Shown here one piece after another: positions 1-8,749 of a stretch of 61,285 bases of DNA (its first letter is position 1; every line of letters starts with the position of its first letter). A program made the translations under genes and the position numbers. Under the pieces are notes generated by a model that was not told where the DNA came from, made no database searches, and worked only from the letters and a program-made list of their open reading frames with translations. The stretch comes from an uncultured Alphaproteobacteria bacterium (GTDB taxonomy: Bacteria; Pseudomonadota; Alphaproteobacteria; Micavibrionales; Micavibrionaceae), in contig CAMLJM010000017.1 of assembly GCA_946480475.1 (NCBI GenBank), positions 1 to 61,285 on the forward strand, read 5' to 3'.

Positions 1-1314
1 TTCTTGATAGGGTTCAGGACTGCAACGGTTAAGGTAAGTGAGGCCCACTCTCATGTAATTTTTCCTATGTAAGGCCGCATCTACGGTAAGAGGATAAGTG
101 ACTTCTGGTGCGACAACAGCCCTATCTTTCCAAACACAAATATTAGAGTTGAGCATTTTTAGATATTCATCGGCATATCCGGGATTTTGGCATTTCTTGA
201 TATCACCGGATGCAAACCCCACAGCAAGCATCCAACATTCCAATGATTGCTCAGATACTTCCGATCGTTCCAGCGTGTAGTAATTTTTCCTGAAGCCTTT
301 TTGTCCATCATCGCGACGAATTTCATCTCTGGCATATTCCGGGTGAAGAGGGATGGATAAAGGTTCAAGATCATAGACGGGAGCTACAGCCCGGTCTTGG
401 TCTATAAACCGGATTTTATGAATCATGCCGCTGTAGTAAAGTCCTGTTTTGGAATAAGTGTAACATTTAACTTGTTCCCCAAGATTGGGACCCGATACGT
501 ATTGCAGATCATCAACCTCCCCGAGACGGGTGCCGCTAATTTTGTAGGGTAGCTCAACATAAAAATAAATTCTCTCACCATTGAGCGAAGCTGTATCACC
601 CAAGACAAACAGAAAGCTTCGTACAAACCTAAAGCTAAAATCAAACTTGGAAATTTCTTGAATGCCATACCGGTTAACAGCGTTCTTGAATTCGATATAT
701 TTTCTATAACTTCCATCACCCCCATCACTAGATGCAACGGTAAATATAATTTTATTTTCCGGCTCATATTTTGGAGCGTTAGGCAATTTTTCAGTTTCGT
801 CAAAAGACTGGAAATATTCTTGTTTTAATTTCTCGGCTTCCTTTACTGTAAAGATCCCATCAACCCTGCCGCGTCCGGAGGAGATAGGAAGAGCATAAGC
901 CCCGGAAGAACGCATAATCTTCAACAGTTCGGAGTCAAATTGATAAGCTGCCTCAGTGCCTTTAAGGGGAACCTTCAGCATTTCTTCATAAGCTTTTGCA
1001 ATCGGCTCACAAAGCTTGTCCCCTAGTTTAGGATAATGTTCATAAGCGGCTTCTGCTTCAGCCAATTTGGGATTTCTATATTCCTCATACTTATCCTCTA
1101 AATAGAAAAGTTTAAGATCCTTAGGTTCCGGTTTAGGAGGTGCAAGGAAGTAATCAATAGTTACATTATGAAGAGCATCCTGAAATTCAGCCGATATAAA
1201 TTTGTAATCTTCCGCTTTAGCTTGCTGCTTACAGCCAGCGGTCAATACAACTATCGTCATCAGGGTGAGACAGCAGGCTATCTTTCTCGTGAATCCTGCG
1301 GTAGCGCTGTTCAT
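1..1314 (-). CDS. Lipoprotein of unknown function, 3' end outside window
   Basis: The frame is open without a stop from an ATG at 1314 to the window edge, giving at least 438 residues; the C-terminus is missing. The start is preceded by GGAG seven bases upstream. The N-terminus has a charged stretch, a hydrophobic core (CLTLMTIVVL) and a lipobox ending LTAGC, so it should be a membrane-anchored lipoprotein with Cys at about residue 30. The mature part is hydrophilic, rich in Tyr, Glu and Lys, and contains several cysteines in its second half (ECWM, KCQN, NICVW, NRCSP). I do not recognise a family. Base composition looks more AT-rich than the housekeeping genes, and it lies next to an integrase remnant and a tRNA. 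It may therefore be cargo of a decayed integrative element; this is an inference. Confidence 0.8.
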   Translation of the reverse strand, partial: MNSATAGFTRKIACCLTLMTIVVLTAGCKQQAKAEDYKFISAEFQDALHNVTIDYFLAPPKPEPKDLKLFYLEDKYEEYRNPKLAEAEAAYEHYPKLGDKLCEPIAKAYEEMLKVPLKGTEAAYQFDSELLKIMRSSGAYALPISSGRGRVDGIFTVKEAEKLKQEYFQSFDETEKLPNAPKYEPENKIIFTVASSDGGDGSYRKYIEFKNAVNRYGIQEISKFDFSFRFVRSFLFVLGDTASLNGERIYFYVELPYKISGTRLGEVDDLQYVSGPNLGEQVKCYTYSKTGLYYSGMIHKIRFIDQDRAVAPVYDLEPLSIPLHPEYARDEIRRDDGQKGFRKNYYTLERSEVSEQSLECWMLAVGFASGDIKKCQNPGYADEYLKMLNSNICVWKDRAVVAPEVTYPLTVDAALHRKNYMRVGLTYLNRCSPEPYQE

Positions 1315-1483
1315 GACTTTATCTCCATCAGCAGGTTCGAAAGCAAAAGAGGCTTTCGTGATTCGCACACCCTCATCTTAGTGAAAAAATTATCAGTCCG
1401 CCTAGGCGTAACATTTAGGTTCCGTCTTTTGCGCAAATTATCCCCCATACCAGAGGAATTGAAGTTCATCTGATGCAAGACTG

Positions 1484-1521
1484 CAACTACCAGTTTTGGT
1501 AGTTGTGTGCTTTAAGCACAC
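1484..1521. repeat. Two adjacent perfect hairpins
   Basis: CAACTACC/GGTAGTTG (1484-1491 with 1498-1505) is followed at once by GTGTGCTT/AAGCACAC (1505-1512 with 1514-1521). Neither has a T-tract on either strand, so they are not obvious terminators. They sit exactly where similarity to an integrase N-terminus stops, so they may mark a deletion junction or an old recombination site. The rest of 1315-1780 holds only the integrase remnant; I see no intact gene in it. Confidence 0.45.
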
Positions 1522-1692
1522 TTCATCGGCCCGAATACCGTGTATCTTCTTGTGGGCCTGCTGATAGTCTGTGGTTTCGAGGGAGATCACGCGTTCTGTT
1601 TTTTCCAGAACGTTCCCAAGATCGGCAGGAATGCGGACACGCAGATAACAGGCATTGCCTTTCTGCTATAATCCCTGCGGCTTTTTTGGCAT
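1519..1692 (-). pseudogene. Remnant of tyrosine recombinase (phage-type integrase) N-terminus
   Basis: Reading from the ATG at 1692, the frame gives MPKKPQGL, then an in-frame TAG (1666-1668), then QKGNACYLRVRIPADL and about 33 more residues to GIRADEV. This is the typical start of alphaproteobacterial phage integrases with a DUF6538-type N-terminus: the pattern GLYQRGN-YYLRRRVPADL, followed by a 'SLxTxD--A' stretch. A Tyr codon (TAT/TAC) appears to have become TAG. After GIRADEV similarity stops and the frame ends at 1438. The core-binding and catalytic domains are absent. It lies on the same strand and directly 3' of the tRNA at 1781-1857, the usual place for an integrase of an element inserted into a tRNA. 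The family call rests on recalled pattern similarity, not a search. Confidence 0.65.
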
Positions 1693-1780
1693 CTCTTCCA
1701 TGCTCCGCTGTGTACCAGCGCGGAAGAAAAACCGTTTATTAACAAAAAGATGATTATATATCAGTGACTTATATAGGAAT

Positions 1781-1857
1781 TGGTGGGCCCGGAGGGACTT
1801 GAACCCCCGACCTAGGCGTTATGAGCACCCAGCTCTAACCAACTGAGCTACAGGCCC
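1781..1857 (-). tRNA. tRNA with CAT anticodon, probably tRNA-Ile2 (lysidine type)
   Basis: It folds as a full cloverleaf of 77 nt: acceptor GGGCCTG/CGGGCCC, D-arm GCTC/GAGC, anticodon stem GGGTG/CGCCT with loop CTCATAA, T-arm GGGGG/CCCTC with loop TTCAAGT, discriminator A and encoded CCA. Anticodon CAT fits elongator Met or Ile2. The acceptor stem resembles the Ile2 type, in which C34 becomes lysidine and AUA is read, better than the GGC(G/T)GGG of elongator Met. The isotype is therefore less certain than the gene itself. Confidence 0.9.
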
Positions 1858-1910
1858 GACCAACTGATGAGTTAGCAGGTTTTCTTGCCGGATTCCAGCG
1901 TGTTTAAGGG

Positions 1911-2264
1911 TTAAATGCGACCTTTTCCGTTCAAATCCGATACAAAACGCTCGGCTTCGTCGGGTAAATCATGAGAATCCTCTGACGACCAAAGATTGCC
2001 GGATTCCTCGAGAATTTCGATGTCGTTGGCATGGCGATTTACGTCTGCCAAGGTGTTATAGATATCATCAGGCATAGACTGGAGATGGTCTAACACATCC
2101 TCTGAAGCCCCTTTGTCTTCAGCAAAGGCAATTAATTCCATCTTGCTTGCGGGAAAATCCATGCCATCAAAAACACCCAGGATATTCACCGGATGTCCTA
2201 CCGCTGTCGTACTAACACCAGGCCCCATGCTGTCTTCCATATCTTCACGAATGCGATGTGTCAT
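1911..2264 (-). CDS. DUF2795 domain protein
   Basis: 117 residues from the ATG at 2264, which follows AAAGGAG; a longer reading to 2288 has no such site. The segment FPASKMELIAFAEDKGA followed by VLDHLQSMPDDIY and ADVNRH matches the DUF2795 pattern (FPASK-EL--HA---GA---VL--L--LP---Y---ADV). That is a small helical domain of unknown biochemical role, common in soil and water bacteria. The C-terminus is acidic. It stands alone on the minus strand between the CAT-anticodon tRNA and a divergent unknown gene. No partner is evident, so I infer no function. Confidence 0.75.
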   Translation of the reverse strand: MTHRIREDMEDSMGPGVSTTAVGHPVNILGVFDGMDFPASKMELIAFAEDKGASEDVLDHLQSMPDDIYNTLADVNRHANDIEILEESGNLWSSEDSHDLPDEAERFVSDLNGKGRI

Positions 2265-2401
2265 GATAGGTCTCCTTTGTAAAACCAATAGCCTCTGGCA
2301 TTAAAAGTTCCTTAATTTACTGAACGTTATATGTTAGCCCGTATGATAAAGTGTGGTTAAATTTGTTTATAGTTTTATGACTGCAACCATAGAGGGATGA
2401 A

Positions 2402-3121
2402 GTGGGCATACGTCAATCAATCGAATGGGGAAAGAACCATCTCCGCACTATCAGTCAGAAATTATTTTCTCCTGCCGCCCCTACTGCTTTTGCAAAAACA
2501 GAGAATAAGGAGCATGTCTTTTCTTTTCCTACCGGCGCCCATCGTGAACCTCTGGAACTCCATATAAAACTTTTCCCGCTAGACGAATGGGGGCCACAAG
2601 CATCGCGCCTGATACTGGATACCAAGAATGCTCGCCACCCTTATGATAAAGAACATCAGTTCGGTTATTTCGGCATAGAGATTATGAATCCGGCATTACT
2701 GACGGCACTCACCCATATCGAGAGCATCTATGCCCGCCTTGAGAAAAATATCTGGCAGGCCACGAAGGCCATGAACCCCAAATCGACTATTCGTCCCCAC
2801 ATGAGCGGGATAGAGGCATGGTTCACTTTCAATACTGATGACAATGAATACCTAAAAGCCGCGCCATCACAAATCTCTGCTTTTTACGAACAGGCCATTG
2901 CCTTGATTGAGGAAGAACGACCGCTTATCCAAAAGCATATTGATCAATCGGTCGTTCTACAGCCTGATCCAAATCCCGATGCGGAAACAAGGTTTGCCTT
3001 TGATACGATGATATCAGAGGCCATCGTCAGAGGCCTTAAAGGCATGCCGGGACATGATCCCCATACGGTTTATGTCTTAAAAGACGGCACCCGGAAAGGC
3101 CTTTTAAAGGGTCCTGAATAG
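2402..3121 (+). CDS. Hypothetical protein, 239 aa
   Basis: The start is GTG at 2402, preceded by the purine-rich AGAGGGATGAA; there is no in-frame ATG nearby and a stop lies just upstream. The protein is soluble-looking, with no signal peptide or membrane segment. It has a mixed alpha/beta composition and a C-terminus with HDPHTVYVLKDGTRKG. I recognise no family. It is closed by a strong hairpin terminator shared with the convergent gene at 3176-3997. That neighbour is also unknown and uses similar phrases on degraded or partial substrates in neither case, so no functional link can be claimed. Confidence 0.7.
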   Translation: MGIRQSIEWGKNHLRTISQKLFSPAAPTAFAKTENKEHVFSFPTGAHREPLELHIKLFPLDEWGPQASRLILDTKNARHPYDKEHQFGYFGIEIMNPALLTALTHIESIYARLEKNIWQATKAMNPKSTIRPHMSGIEAWFTFNTDDNEYLKAAPSQISAFYEQAIALIEEERPLIQKHIDQSVVLQPDPNPDAETRFAFDTMISEAIVRGLKGMPGHDPHTVYVLKDGTRKGLLKGPE

Positions 3122-3125
3122 ATTC

Positions 3126-3157
3126 AAAAAAACGGCAGGGAGTTTTCTGCCGTTTTT
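3126..3157. terminator. Bidirectional intrinsic terminator
   Basis: AAAAACGGCAG (3128-3138), an 8-base loop, then CTGCCGTTTTT (3147-3157). The A-run and T-run on either side let it serve both the plus-strand gene ending at 3121 and the minus-strand gene ending at 3176. Confidence 0.85.
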
Positions 3158-3175
3158 CCTATTCGTTTTTTCTTC

Positions 3176-3997
3176 TTATGACGGCGATGAACCCGTCAAT
3201 GGCGTCTGTTGATGAAACCCTTGCGGTTTATATTCTGGCGTAAATTCAGAAACCTTCATATCGCCAAAGATATCCGGCACGGCAGGCCTTACATCTTCAA
3301 CCAGCCAATCTAAAACGATACCCGCAATTTTATCGGGAATACCGGGATCAGCCTTATGATAGAAAGCTTCCGACGAAAGTGACGGTTTCATATAGCAATT
3401 AATGAAGAAATTTCTATCTTTGATAATTTCACCTGTACCGGCATGTATCAGACCGTCTTGCGCCGTAAAACCGCCTTCGATAAAAGATTTGGGCTTTTCT
3501 TTCCATTCGTCACGTGGAAGCTCGATTGAAAAGTCCCTCAGTTTATTATCAATTGCACATCTAATCCCGCCAGCTGCTCTGGCGATATAGTTATCATTCA
3601 AACCATATTTCACGAGTTGCTCATGCTGCGGCAAGTGCGTTAAGCCGCCTGTCGATTGTGCCAAAGCCCATACTTGCGCCTTATGCCCCACTTCAGGAAG
3701 ATTGGCATCCTTTAAACGCTGGAGAAGTTTATCAGCGCGACCATCACCCATGATTTTCCGGGTCCACTCGAGTTCCTGCTGATACATGCTAACTTGCATT
3801 TGATCATTCAGCTCAGGGCCACCCTTAGGTGGTTTGGGTTCAAAGTAGCTGAGCGGCCTTGTAGCCAGATCGAACTGCCATTTAACGCCCTGGCCCAAAC
3901 TGCGTATGATGCTGTATCCGACTACGCCCAGCATAACCGGGATCCCGACAACAGGTGAATCAGCAGCCCAATCAGTAAATTTTGCTTTTACAGACAT
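3176..3997 (-). CDS. Hypothetical protein with N-terminal hydrophobic segment, 273 aa
   Basis: 273 residues starting MSVKAKFTDWAADS, with a GGAGGGAAA-like purine tract just upstream of the ATG. Residues about 15-35 (VVGIPVMLGVVGYSII) could form one membrane helix or hairpin. The remainder is hydrophilic and proline-containing, with a conserved-looking block GIRCAIDNKLRDFSIELPRDEW. It ends only 34 bp before rpoD begins to be read out on the same strand, so rpoD read-through may reach it. I recognise no family and assign no function. Confidence 0.7.
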   Translation of the reverse strand: MSVKAKFTDWAADSPVVGIPVMLGVVGYSIIRSLGQGVKWQFDLATRPLSYFEPKPPKGGPELNDQMQVSMYQQELEWTRKIMGDGRADKLLQRLKDANLPEVGHKAQVWALAQSTGGLTHLPQHEQLVKYGLNDNYIARAAGGIRCAIDNKLRDFSIELPRDEWKEKPKSFIEGGFTAQDGLIHAGTGEIIKDRNFFINCYMKPSLSSEAFYHKADPGIPDKIAGIVLDWLVEDVRPAVPDIFGDMKVSEFTPEYKPQGFHQQTPLTGSSPS

Positions 3998-4030
3998 ATA
4001 TTTCCCTCCGTGGAAACTATGCCGCAGGCC

Positions 4031-6001
4031 CTATGTATCGAGGAAGCTTCTCAGCTTGCGACTGCGGCTTGGATGTTTCAATTTACGCAGTGCTTTGGCT
4101 TCGATCTGACGGATACGTTCACGGGTCACGTTGAACTGCTGCCCGACCTCCTCAAGCGTGTGGTCGGTATTCATACCGATACCAAAACGCATACGAAGAA
4201 CGCGCTCTTCACGCGGGGTCAGTGTAGCGAGAACACGGGTCGTGGTTTCACGCAGGTTCGAATGAATTGCGGCATCCACCGGCAACAATGCATTTTTGTC
4301 CTCGATGAAATCACCCAGCGTTGAATCCTCCTCGTCACCAATCGGCGTTTCGAGAGAAACAGGCTCTTTCGCGATCTTGAGAACTTTACGCACCTTATCG
4401 AGCGGCATATGCAGCCGTTCTGCCAGCTCTTCCGGCGTTGGTTCACGGCCAATTTCGTGCATCATCTGACGTGATGTACGGACCAGCTTGTTGATCGTTT
4501 CGATCATATGAACCGGAATACGGATTGTACGCGCCTGGTCGGCAATCGAACGTGTGATTGCCTGACGAATCCACCATGTCGCATATGTGGAGAATTTATA
4601 ACCGCGGCGATATTCGAACTTATCAACGGCTTTCATCAGACCAATGTTGCCTTCCTGGATCAGATCCAGAAACTGCAAACCACGGTTCGTATATTTTTTA
4701 GCAATGGAGATCACGAGACGCAGGTTGGCCTCAACCATCTCCTTCTTCGCACGTGATGCTTCGCGTTCGCCCTTCTGTACCGTAGAAACAATACGGCGGA
4801 ATTCGGCGATCGGCAGTTGCGCTTCTTCTGACAGCACCGTCACACGGTCACGAACATTTTTAATGTCATCTTTATGCTTGTCGGAGAACTTGGCCCAGCC
4901 CTTGCCCTTCAGCTTGGAAATTGTTGTTGTCCAACGGGGGTTCTGCTCGTTACCGAAGTACTGCTGGATGAATTCTTCGCGTTTTACGCCACAATCAACA
5001 GCCATACGCATCAGGCCGCCTTCAAGGCTGACCAGTTCGCGGTTGGCTTTATACAGGCGGTCAATCAACTGATCGATACGCGCGTTATTCAAGCGCACTT
5101 CGTTCATCAACTCAACCATTTCCTGTTTTACGCCATCATACTTTTTGTTCAGTGCCGGTGGCGGCTCTTTACTCTTGGAGGTAAACTCCATGCGCTCGGT
5201 CTGAACCTTGCGCAGCTTCTTATATGTCTTCTGAATCTTACCGAAAATCTCAGTGACCTGCGGCAGCAGTTCCTGCTCCATCGCCGAGAGAGATGGTCCA
5301 GCTTCTTCCTCACCGCCACCTTCACCACCTTCGGCACCCTCAACAGGTTCAGCTTCTTCACGCTCTTCGGGCGGCATCGCTGTGGCATCCGGTGTTTCAC
5401 CGCCATATGTCGCATCAAGATCAATAACCTCACGCAGCATGATCTCACCCTTTTGCAGGGCATCGTTCCAGGCAATGATTGATTCAATAGCGAGCGGGCT
5501 TTCACAAATACCGCCGATCATCATTTCGCGGCCTGCTTCAATACGTTTGGCAATCGCGATTTCGCCTTCACGTGACAGCAGTTCGACAGAACCCATTTCG
5601 CGCAGGTACATACGTACCGGGTCATCCGTACGCCCCGTATCGTCGTCGGCGATGTTACCACCAGACTCGTAATCACCTTCTTTGGCTTCTTCGTTATCGT
5701 CTTTTTCGTTTTCAGATTCCAGATCGTCTTCGCTATCAACAACCTGCACACCTGAATCGGTGATGGCAGCCATCGAGTCTTCAATCTGGTCAGAGGAAAA
5801 TTCCTGCGCAGGCAGCGCCTTGTTAATCTCGTCGTAAGTCAGGAAACCTTGCTCCTTACCTTTTACGACAAGCTTCTTAACGATAGACTCGAGCGAACCT
5901 TTGGCTGTCGCTGTGGACTCGCGTGTTTCTTCTGGCTCCTGCGCTTTTTTCTTTGCAGTAGCCTTGCTCGTAGTTTTTGATGCCATGGGTTTGCGACTCA
6001 T
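4031..6001 (-). CDS. rpoD: RNA polymerase primary sigma factor RpoD (sigma-70)
   Basis: This 656-residue protein directs RNA polymerase to housekeeping promoters. Region 1.1 lies near residues 30-100. Region 1.2 begins [20 protein letters not shown] large acidic non-conserved insert rich in Glu and Gly ([15 protein letters not shown]) follows. Region 2 contains [21 protein letters not shown] and [15 protein letters not shown] (-10 recognition and melting). Region 3 is followed by region 4 with [15 protein letters not shown] and [18 protein letters not shown] (-35 recognition). Length is normal for alphaproteobacterial RpoD. The start at 6001 (MSRKP) is preferred; an internal ATG five codons later is possible. 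It follows dnaG by 92 bp on the same strand, the remnant of the macromolecular synthesis operon; rpsU is not present. Confidence 0.98.
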   Translation of the reverse strand: MSRKPMASKTTSKATAKKKAQEPEETRESTATAKGSLESIVKKLVVKGKEQGFLTYDEINKALPAQEFSSDQIEDSMAAITDSGVQVVDSEDDLESENEKDDNEEAKEGDYESGGNIADDDTGRTDDPVRMYLREMGSVELLSREGEIAIAKRIEAGREMMIGGICESPLAIESIIAWNDALQKGEIMLREVIDLDATYGGETPDATAMPPEEREEAEPVEGAEGGEGGGEEEAGPSLSAMEQELLPQVTEIFGKIQKTYKKLRKVQTERMEFTSKSKEPPPALNKKYDGVKQEMVELMNEVRLNNARIDQLIDRLYKANRELVSLEGGLMRMAVDCGVKREEFIQQYFGNEQNPRWTTTISKLKGKGWAKFSDKHKDDIKNVRDRVTVLSEEAQLPIAEFRRIVSTVQKGEREASRAKKEMVEANLRLVISIAKKYTNRGLQFLDLIQEGNIGLMKAVDKFEYRRGYKFSTYATWWIRQAITRSIADQARTIRIPVHMIETINKLVRTSRQMMHEIGREPTPEELAERLHMPLDKVRKVLKIAKEPVSLETPIGDEEDSTLGDFIEDKNALLPVDAAIHSNLRETTTRVLATLTPREERVLRMRFGIGMNTDHTLEEVGQQFNVTRERIRQIEAKALRKLKHPSRSRKLRSFLDT

Positions 6002-6093
6002 CTGTACCGACTCGGTGAATTAGACCGTATTTTTTAGAAATATCAAAGGCCTATTGCAAGAAGTATTTGGTATAACGCGTTAATATTCTTTGC

Positions 6094-7830
6094 TTATGAC
6101 GCATCCCGCTCCCGAAAAGCGCGCCAGCCCCGAATAGCCGCTGCATATTCTGCCGTAGGCTTGGCAAATCCGGCATGAACATAGACGTTTTCTGATAACA
6201 GCATATCCAGCTCAGAACCATAACCTGCCTGCTTTAAATGGTTAATGAGGGCGCCGGAATCAAGGGTCGGGTCGTTTAGCACTATCCGAAGCACTTCCTG
6301 CCGCAACTCATCAAGCCGTGGATTAACCGTAATATCGAGCGTTCCCAGATCCTCATCTATATCAGGAATGATCTGCGGATGGTTTATAGCGGTTGCCAGC
6401 AGAATAAGCACGGAACGCATTTGCGCCGTGGCCTGACCCGGACGACGCAACGGAATAGGCGCAAGCATCTTTTGGAATTTTTTATTTTTATTCTGATAGT
6501 TACCATCATTTCTTCGTGTATTGCCGTAGATTTGATACAGGCGATCCCTGAAGGCCTGGCGGTAATATTGCTGCACCGACCGATCCGCAATTCGGATCGT
6601 TGAATCCTCAAGCGTCTTCTCAAGGCCCGCCCTTAACTCCGGTGTTTCAAAGGATTTTCCTGCCGTATGATGATTCCAGAGAAATTCCACCAAGGGAATC
6701 GCAGAATCCAGCACCGCGCCCAGCGCCTTGGCCCCTTCACCCCGCACCAGAGAGTCAGGGTCCTGCCCCGGCGGCAAGAAAGCAAATTTAGCCGAGTGGT
6801 TCGGTTTCAGGTGCGGCAGCAAATTTTCAGCGGCCCTTACCGCCGCTCGCTGTCCGGCACTATCACCATCGAAGCACAGCACCGGGAATTTCTCCTCACC
6901 CGGAATCATTTTCCATAGATTTAAAATTTGATCGTCGGTGAGGGCCGTACCCAGCGGCGCCACGGCCCCACGCCACCCCGCCTGGAAACAGGCGATAACA
7001 TCCAGATACCCCTCGACCACGACAATCTTTTGCCCTTCAGCCGCTGCCTGACGCGCATGAGATTCCCCGTAAACCATGCGCCCCTTATGAAAGAGTGTCG
7101 TTTCGGAAGAGTTGATGTATTTGGGCGGCTTATTACCCCCTGCCGGAATGGGACGCATATGCTCAGGAAGAATACGGCCCCCGAAAGCCACAATACGGCC
7201 GCGACGATCTGCCACAGGGAACATGACGCGATCACGGAAGAAACTATATGGTTCGCGCCCCTGATCTGACTTACGAATGACCCCGGCCTCTATCATCTGT
7301 TCATCCGTATACTCAAGCGACTTCAGATATGTACGCAAGACCTGCCCATCGGCAGGTGAATAACCCAAGCGAAATGCAGCAATAATATCATCCGGCAGAC
7401 CACGCTCCTTAAGGTACTTTAAAGCATCCGGTGTTTTCGGCTCATACAACTGCTTCTCAAAAAACTTTGCCGTATCATCCATCAGCGCATACAGGCTCTT
7501 CTCGCGCTTTGAAGCTTCGATTTCCTGTATAGATTGTTTGGGCACCTCCATACCGGCCTGCGCCGCCAGCACTTCAACAGCTTCAATAAACGACAGGTTG
7601 TCATGCTGCATGGTAAAGCCCACAGCATCGCCATGCGCACCACAGCCAAAGCAGTGATAAAACTGCTTGTCGTCATTCACGTAAAAGGAGGGTGATTTTT
7701 CCCCATGAAACGGGCAGCAAGCCTTATATTCCCGTCCTGCCCGCGTGAGCTTCACCTTCCGTCCGATAACTTCGGACAGGCTCAGGCGATCACGCAGTTC
7801 CTGCATAAAACGTGGAGAAATGGACGACAT
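6094..7830 (-). CDS. dnaG: DNA primase DnaG
   Basis: This 578-residue primase makes RNA primers for replication at the fork. The N-terminal CHC2 zinc finger is visible (CCPFHGEKSPSF, then FYHCFGCGAHGD). A catalytic TOPRIM core follows with VVVEGYLDVIACFQAG (the acidic EGY-D motif) and VLCFDGDSAGQRAA (metal-binding DGD). The C-terminal helicase-binding part is divergent, as usual. Length is slightly under the E. coli protein. It is upstream of rpoD on the same strand and divergent from the small gene at 7975. The GatB/YqeY gene, often next to dnaG in this class, is displaced about 4 kb by the 7.9-11.9 kb block. Confidence 0.97.
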   Translation of the reverse strand: MSSISPRFMQELRDRLSLSEVIGRKVKLTRAGREYKACCPFHGEKSPSFYVNDDKQFYHCFGCGAHGDAVGFTMQHDNLSFIEAVEVLAAQAGMEVPKQSIQEIEASKREKSLYALMDDTAKFFEKQLYEPKTPDALKYLKERGLPDDIIAAFRLGYSPADGQVLRTYLKSLEYTDEQMIEAGVIRKSDQGREPYSFFRDRVMFPVADRRGRIVAFGGRILPEHMRPIPAGGNKPPKYINSSETTLFHKGRMVYGESHARQAAAEGQKIVVVEGYLDVIACFQAGWRGAVAPLGTALTDDQILNLWKMIPGEEKFPVLCFDGDSAGQRAAVRAAENLLPHLKPNHSAKFAFLPPGQDPDSLVRGEGAKALGAVLDSAIPLVEFLWNHHTAGKSFETPELRAGLEKTLEDSTIRIADRSVQQYYRQAFRDRLYQIYGNTRRNDGNYQNKNKKFQKMLAPIPLRRPGQATAQMRSVLILLATAINHPQIIPDIDEDLGTLDITVNPRLDELRQEVLRIVLNDPTLDSGALINHLKQAGYGSELDMLLSENVYVHAGFAKPTAEYAAAIRGWRAFRERDAS

Positions 7831-7893
7831 AAAGAGTTTCTAGCAGACTCTCTGTCCCTAGTAAAATCCAGCAAATCCGCCGCTCACAACAAA

Positions 7894-7922
7894 TTGACAG
7901 AAAACGTGACTTACTTTAAATT
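7894..7922 (+). promoter_or_regulatory. Sigma-70 promoter of the small gene at 7975
   Basis: TTGACA (7894-7899), a 17-base spacer and TAAATT (7917-7922) give a perfect -35 and a fair -10, about 50 bases before the start codon at 7975. Confidence 0.6.
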
Positions 7923-7974
7923 CAAGAGTTGCTACAGTAAAAAATAAGAATACGAACAGATAACGAGGCTCATT

Positions 7975-8178
7975 ATGTCGAAATCCGGTTATGCCGCCCC
8001 TGTTGCTATTGCTGCCGTTGCCGCCGCTGCGTTTCTCATCGCTGGCGACGATCCTGCAAAAGCCGCCCCTGCTCCTAAACCCCAGGCACAGCCCTGCACG
8101 GGACAACCAGCCCAAGACCAGCCTTTACGTTCTCTGGAATGCACTGTTATAGAGGCATTAAAGCCCCTCCGTCTCTGA
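7975..8178 (+). CDS. Small Ala/Pro-rich exported or membrane protein, 67 aa
   Basis: The frame MSKSGYAAPVAIAAVAAAAF is one hydrophobic helix behind a single Lys. An Ala/Pro-rich linker and two cysteines (CTG and ECTV) follow. The helix could be an uncleaved anchor or a signal peptide. ACGAGG lies ten bases upstream of the ATG, a good promoter is upstream and a strong terminator directly downstream, so it is a single-gene transcript. I know no family. The paired cysteines suggest a disulfide if the tail faces the periplasm; this is inference. Confidence 0.6.
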   Translation: MSKSGYAAPVAIAAVAAAAFLIAGDDPAKAAPAPKPQAQPCTGQPAQDQPLRSLECTVIEALKPLRL

Positions 8179-8198
8179 TCTTCCTGCTTTAATAGTAC

Positions 8199-8225
8199 AA
8201 AAAGCCCCTATGTGGGGCTTTTTTG
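8199..8225 (+). terminator. Intrinsic terminator after the small gene
   Basis: AAAAAGCCCC (8199-8208), loop TATGT, GGGGCTTTTT (8214-8223) and a continuing T-run. Confidence 0.9.
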
Positions 8226-8299
8226 TTATTGAATTTCCTCATAAATATTAAATAAACGAAAAGAGAATTTAAATAAATTGAAAATATGTTCGTTTTTTA

Positions 8300-8328
8300 T
8301 TGATAAAATTAAAAATTATAGCTATGAT
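8300..8328 (+). promoter_or_regulatory. Sigma-70 promoter of the DUF2089-LemA-TPM operon
   Basis: TTGATA (8300-8305), a 17-base AT-rich spacer and TATGAT (8323-8328) sit about 60 bases before the DUF2089 start. The flanking 8230-8340 stretch is very AT-rich, typical of an UP-element or of silencing by nucleoid proteins. Confidence 0.7.
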
Positions 8329-8389
8329 TAAAGTATGATGGATTTTATGACAAACGTTGAGGCTTTCGTACCCAAGAAAGAGGCATCCC

Positions 8390-8749
8390 ATGATTGATTG
8401 CCCCGTTTGCAAAGGCAAATTGATGCTTTCAAAACTAAAATGCGGAGATTGTGGAATTGTCATGGAAGGAAACTTTACCATGCCCCGACTAGCGCGTCTG
8501 CCCCAGGAACTCAGAGTTCTTGCCGAACAGATGATTTTATGCGGCGGCAATCTGAAGGATTTAGCCGCCCAAGTGGGTGTGAGTTACCCTACACTGCGCC
8601 GCAAGGTGGATGACCTGATTGCCGCCATACAGAAACTGAAGGATGAGGATGAAAAATTAGTCTCCTCCATTCTGGAAGGCATTGATGCAGGGACCATTAA
8701 ATCAGAAGAAGGCATTCGGAGAATAAGGGAGATTCAAAGTGAAATTTGA
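8390..8749 (+). CDS. DUF2089 protein: zinc ribbon plus helix-turn-helix
   Basis: 119 residues from the ATG at 8390 (AGAGG eight bases upstream); a TTG reading from 8357 is less likely. It begins with CPVCKGKLMLSKLKCGDCG, a four-cysteine zinc ribbon. LPRLARLPQEL-type sequence and an HTH-like segment GGNLKDLAAQVGVSYPTLRR follow. This is the DUF2089 layout, generally taken to be a small DNA-binding regulator. The C-terminal part is a short charged helical region ending in a SHOCT-like segment. The stop overlaps the start of the LemA gene by 11 bases, so translation is probably coupled. I infer that it regulates this operon or senses an envelope signal for it. Confidence 0.85.
   Translation: MIDCPVCKGKLMLSKLKCGDCGIVMEGNFTMPRLARLPQELRVLAEQMILCGGNLKDLAAQVGVSYPTLRRKVDDLIAAIQKLKDEDEKLVSSILEGIDAGTIKSEEGIRRIREIQSEI

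Noticed and set aside
1503..1742. 79-residue plus-strand frame in the first intergenic region
   Set aside because: The opposite strand of the same stretch reads clearly as an integrase N-terminus, which explains the sequence better.
4010..5672. Several long plus-strand frames opposite rpoD
   Set aside because: They are antisense shadows of a strongly conserved sigma factor, with no similarity or start signals of their own.
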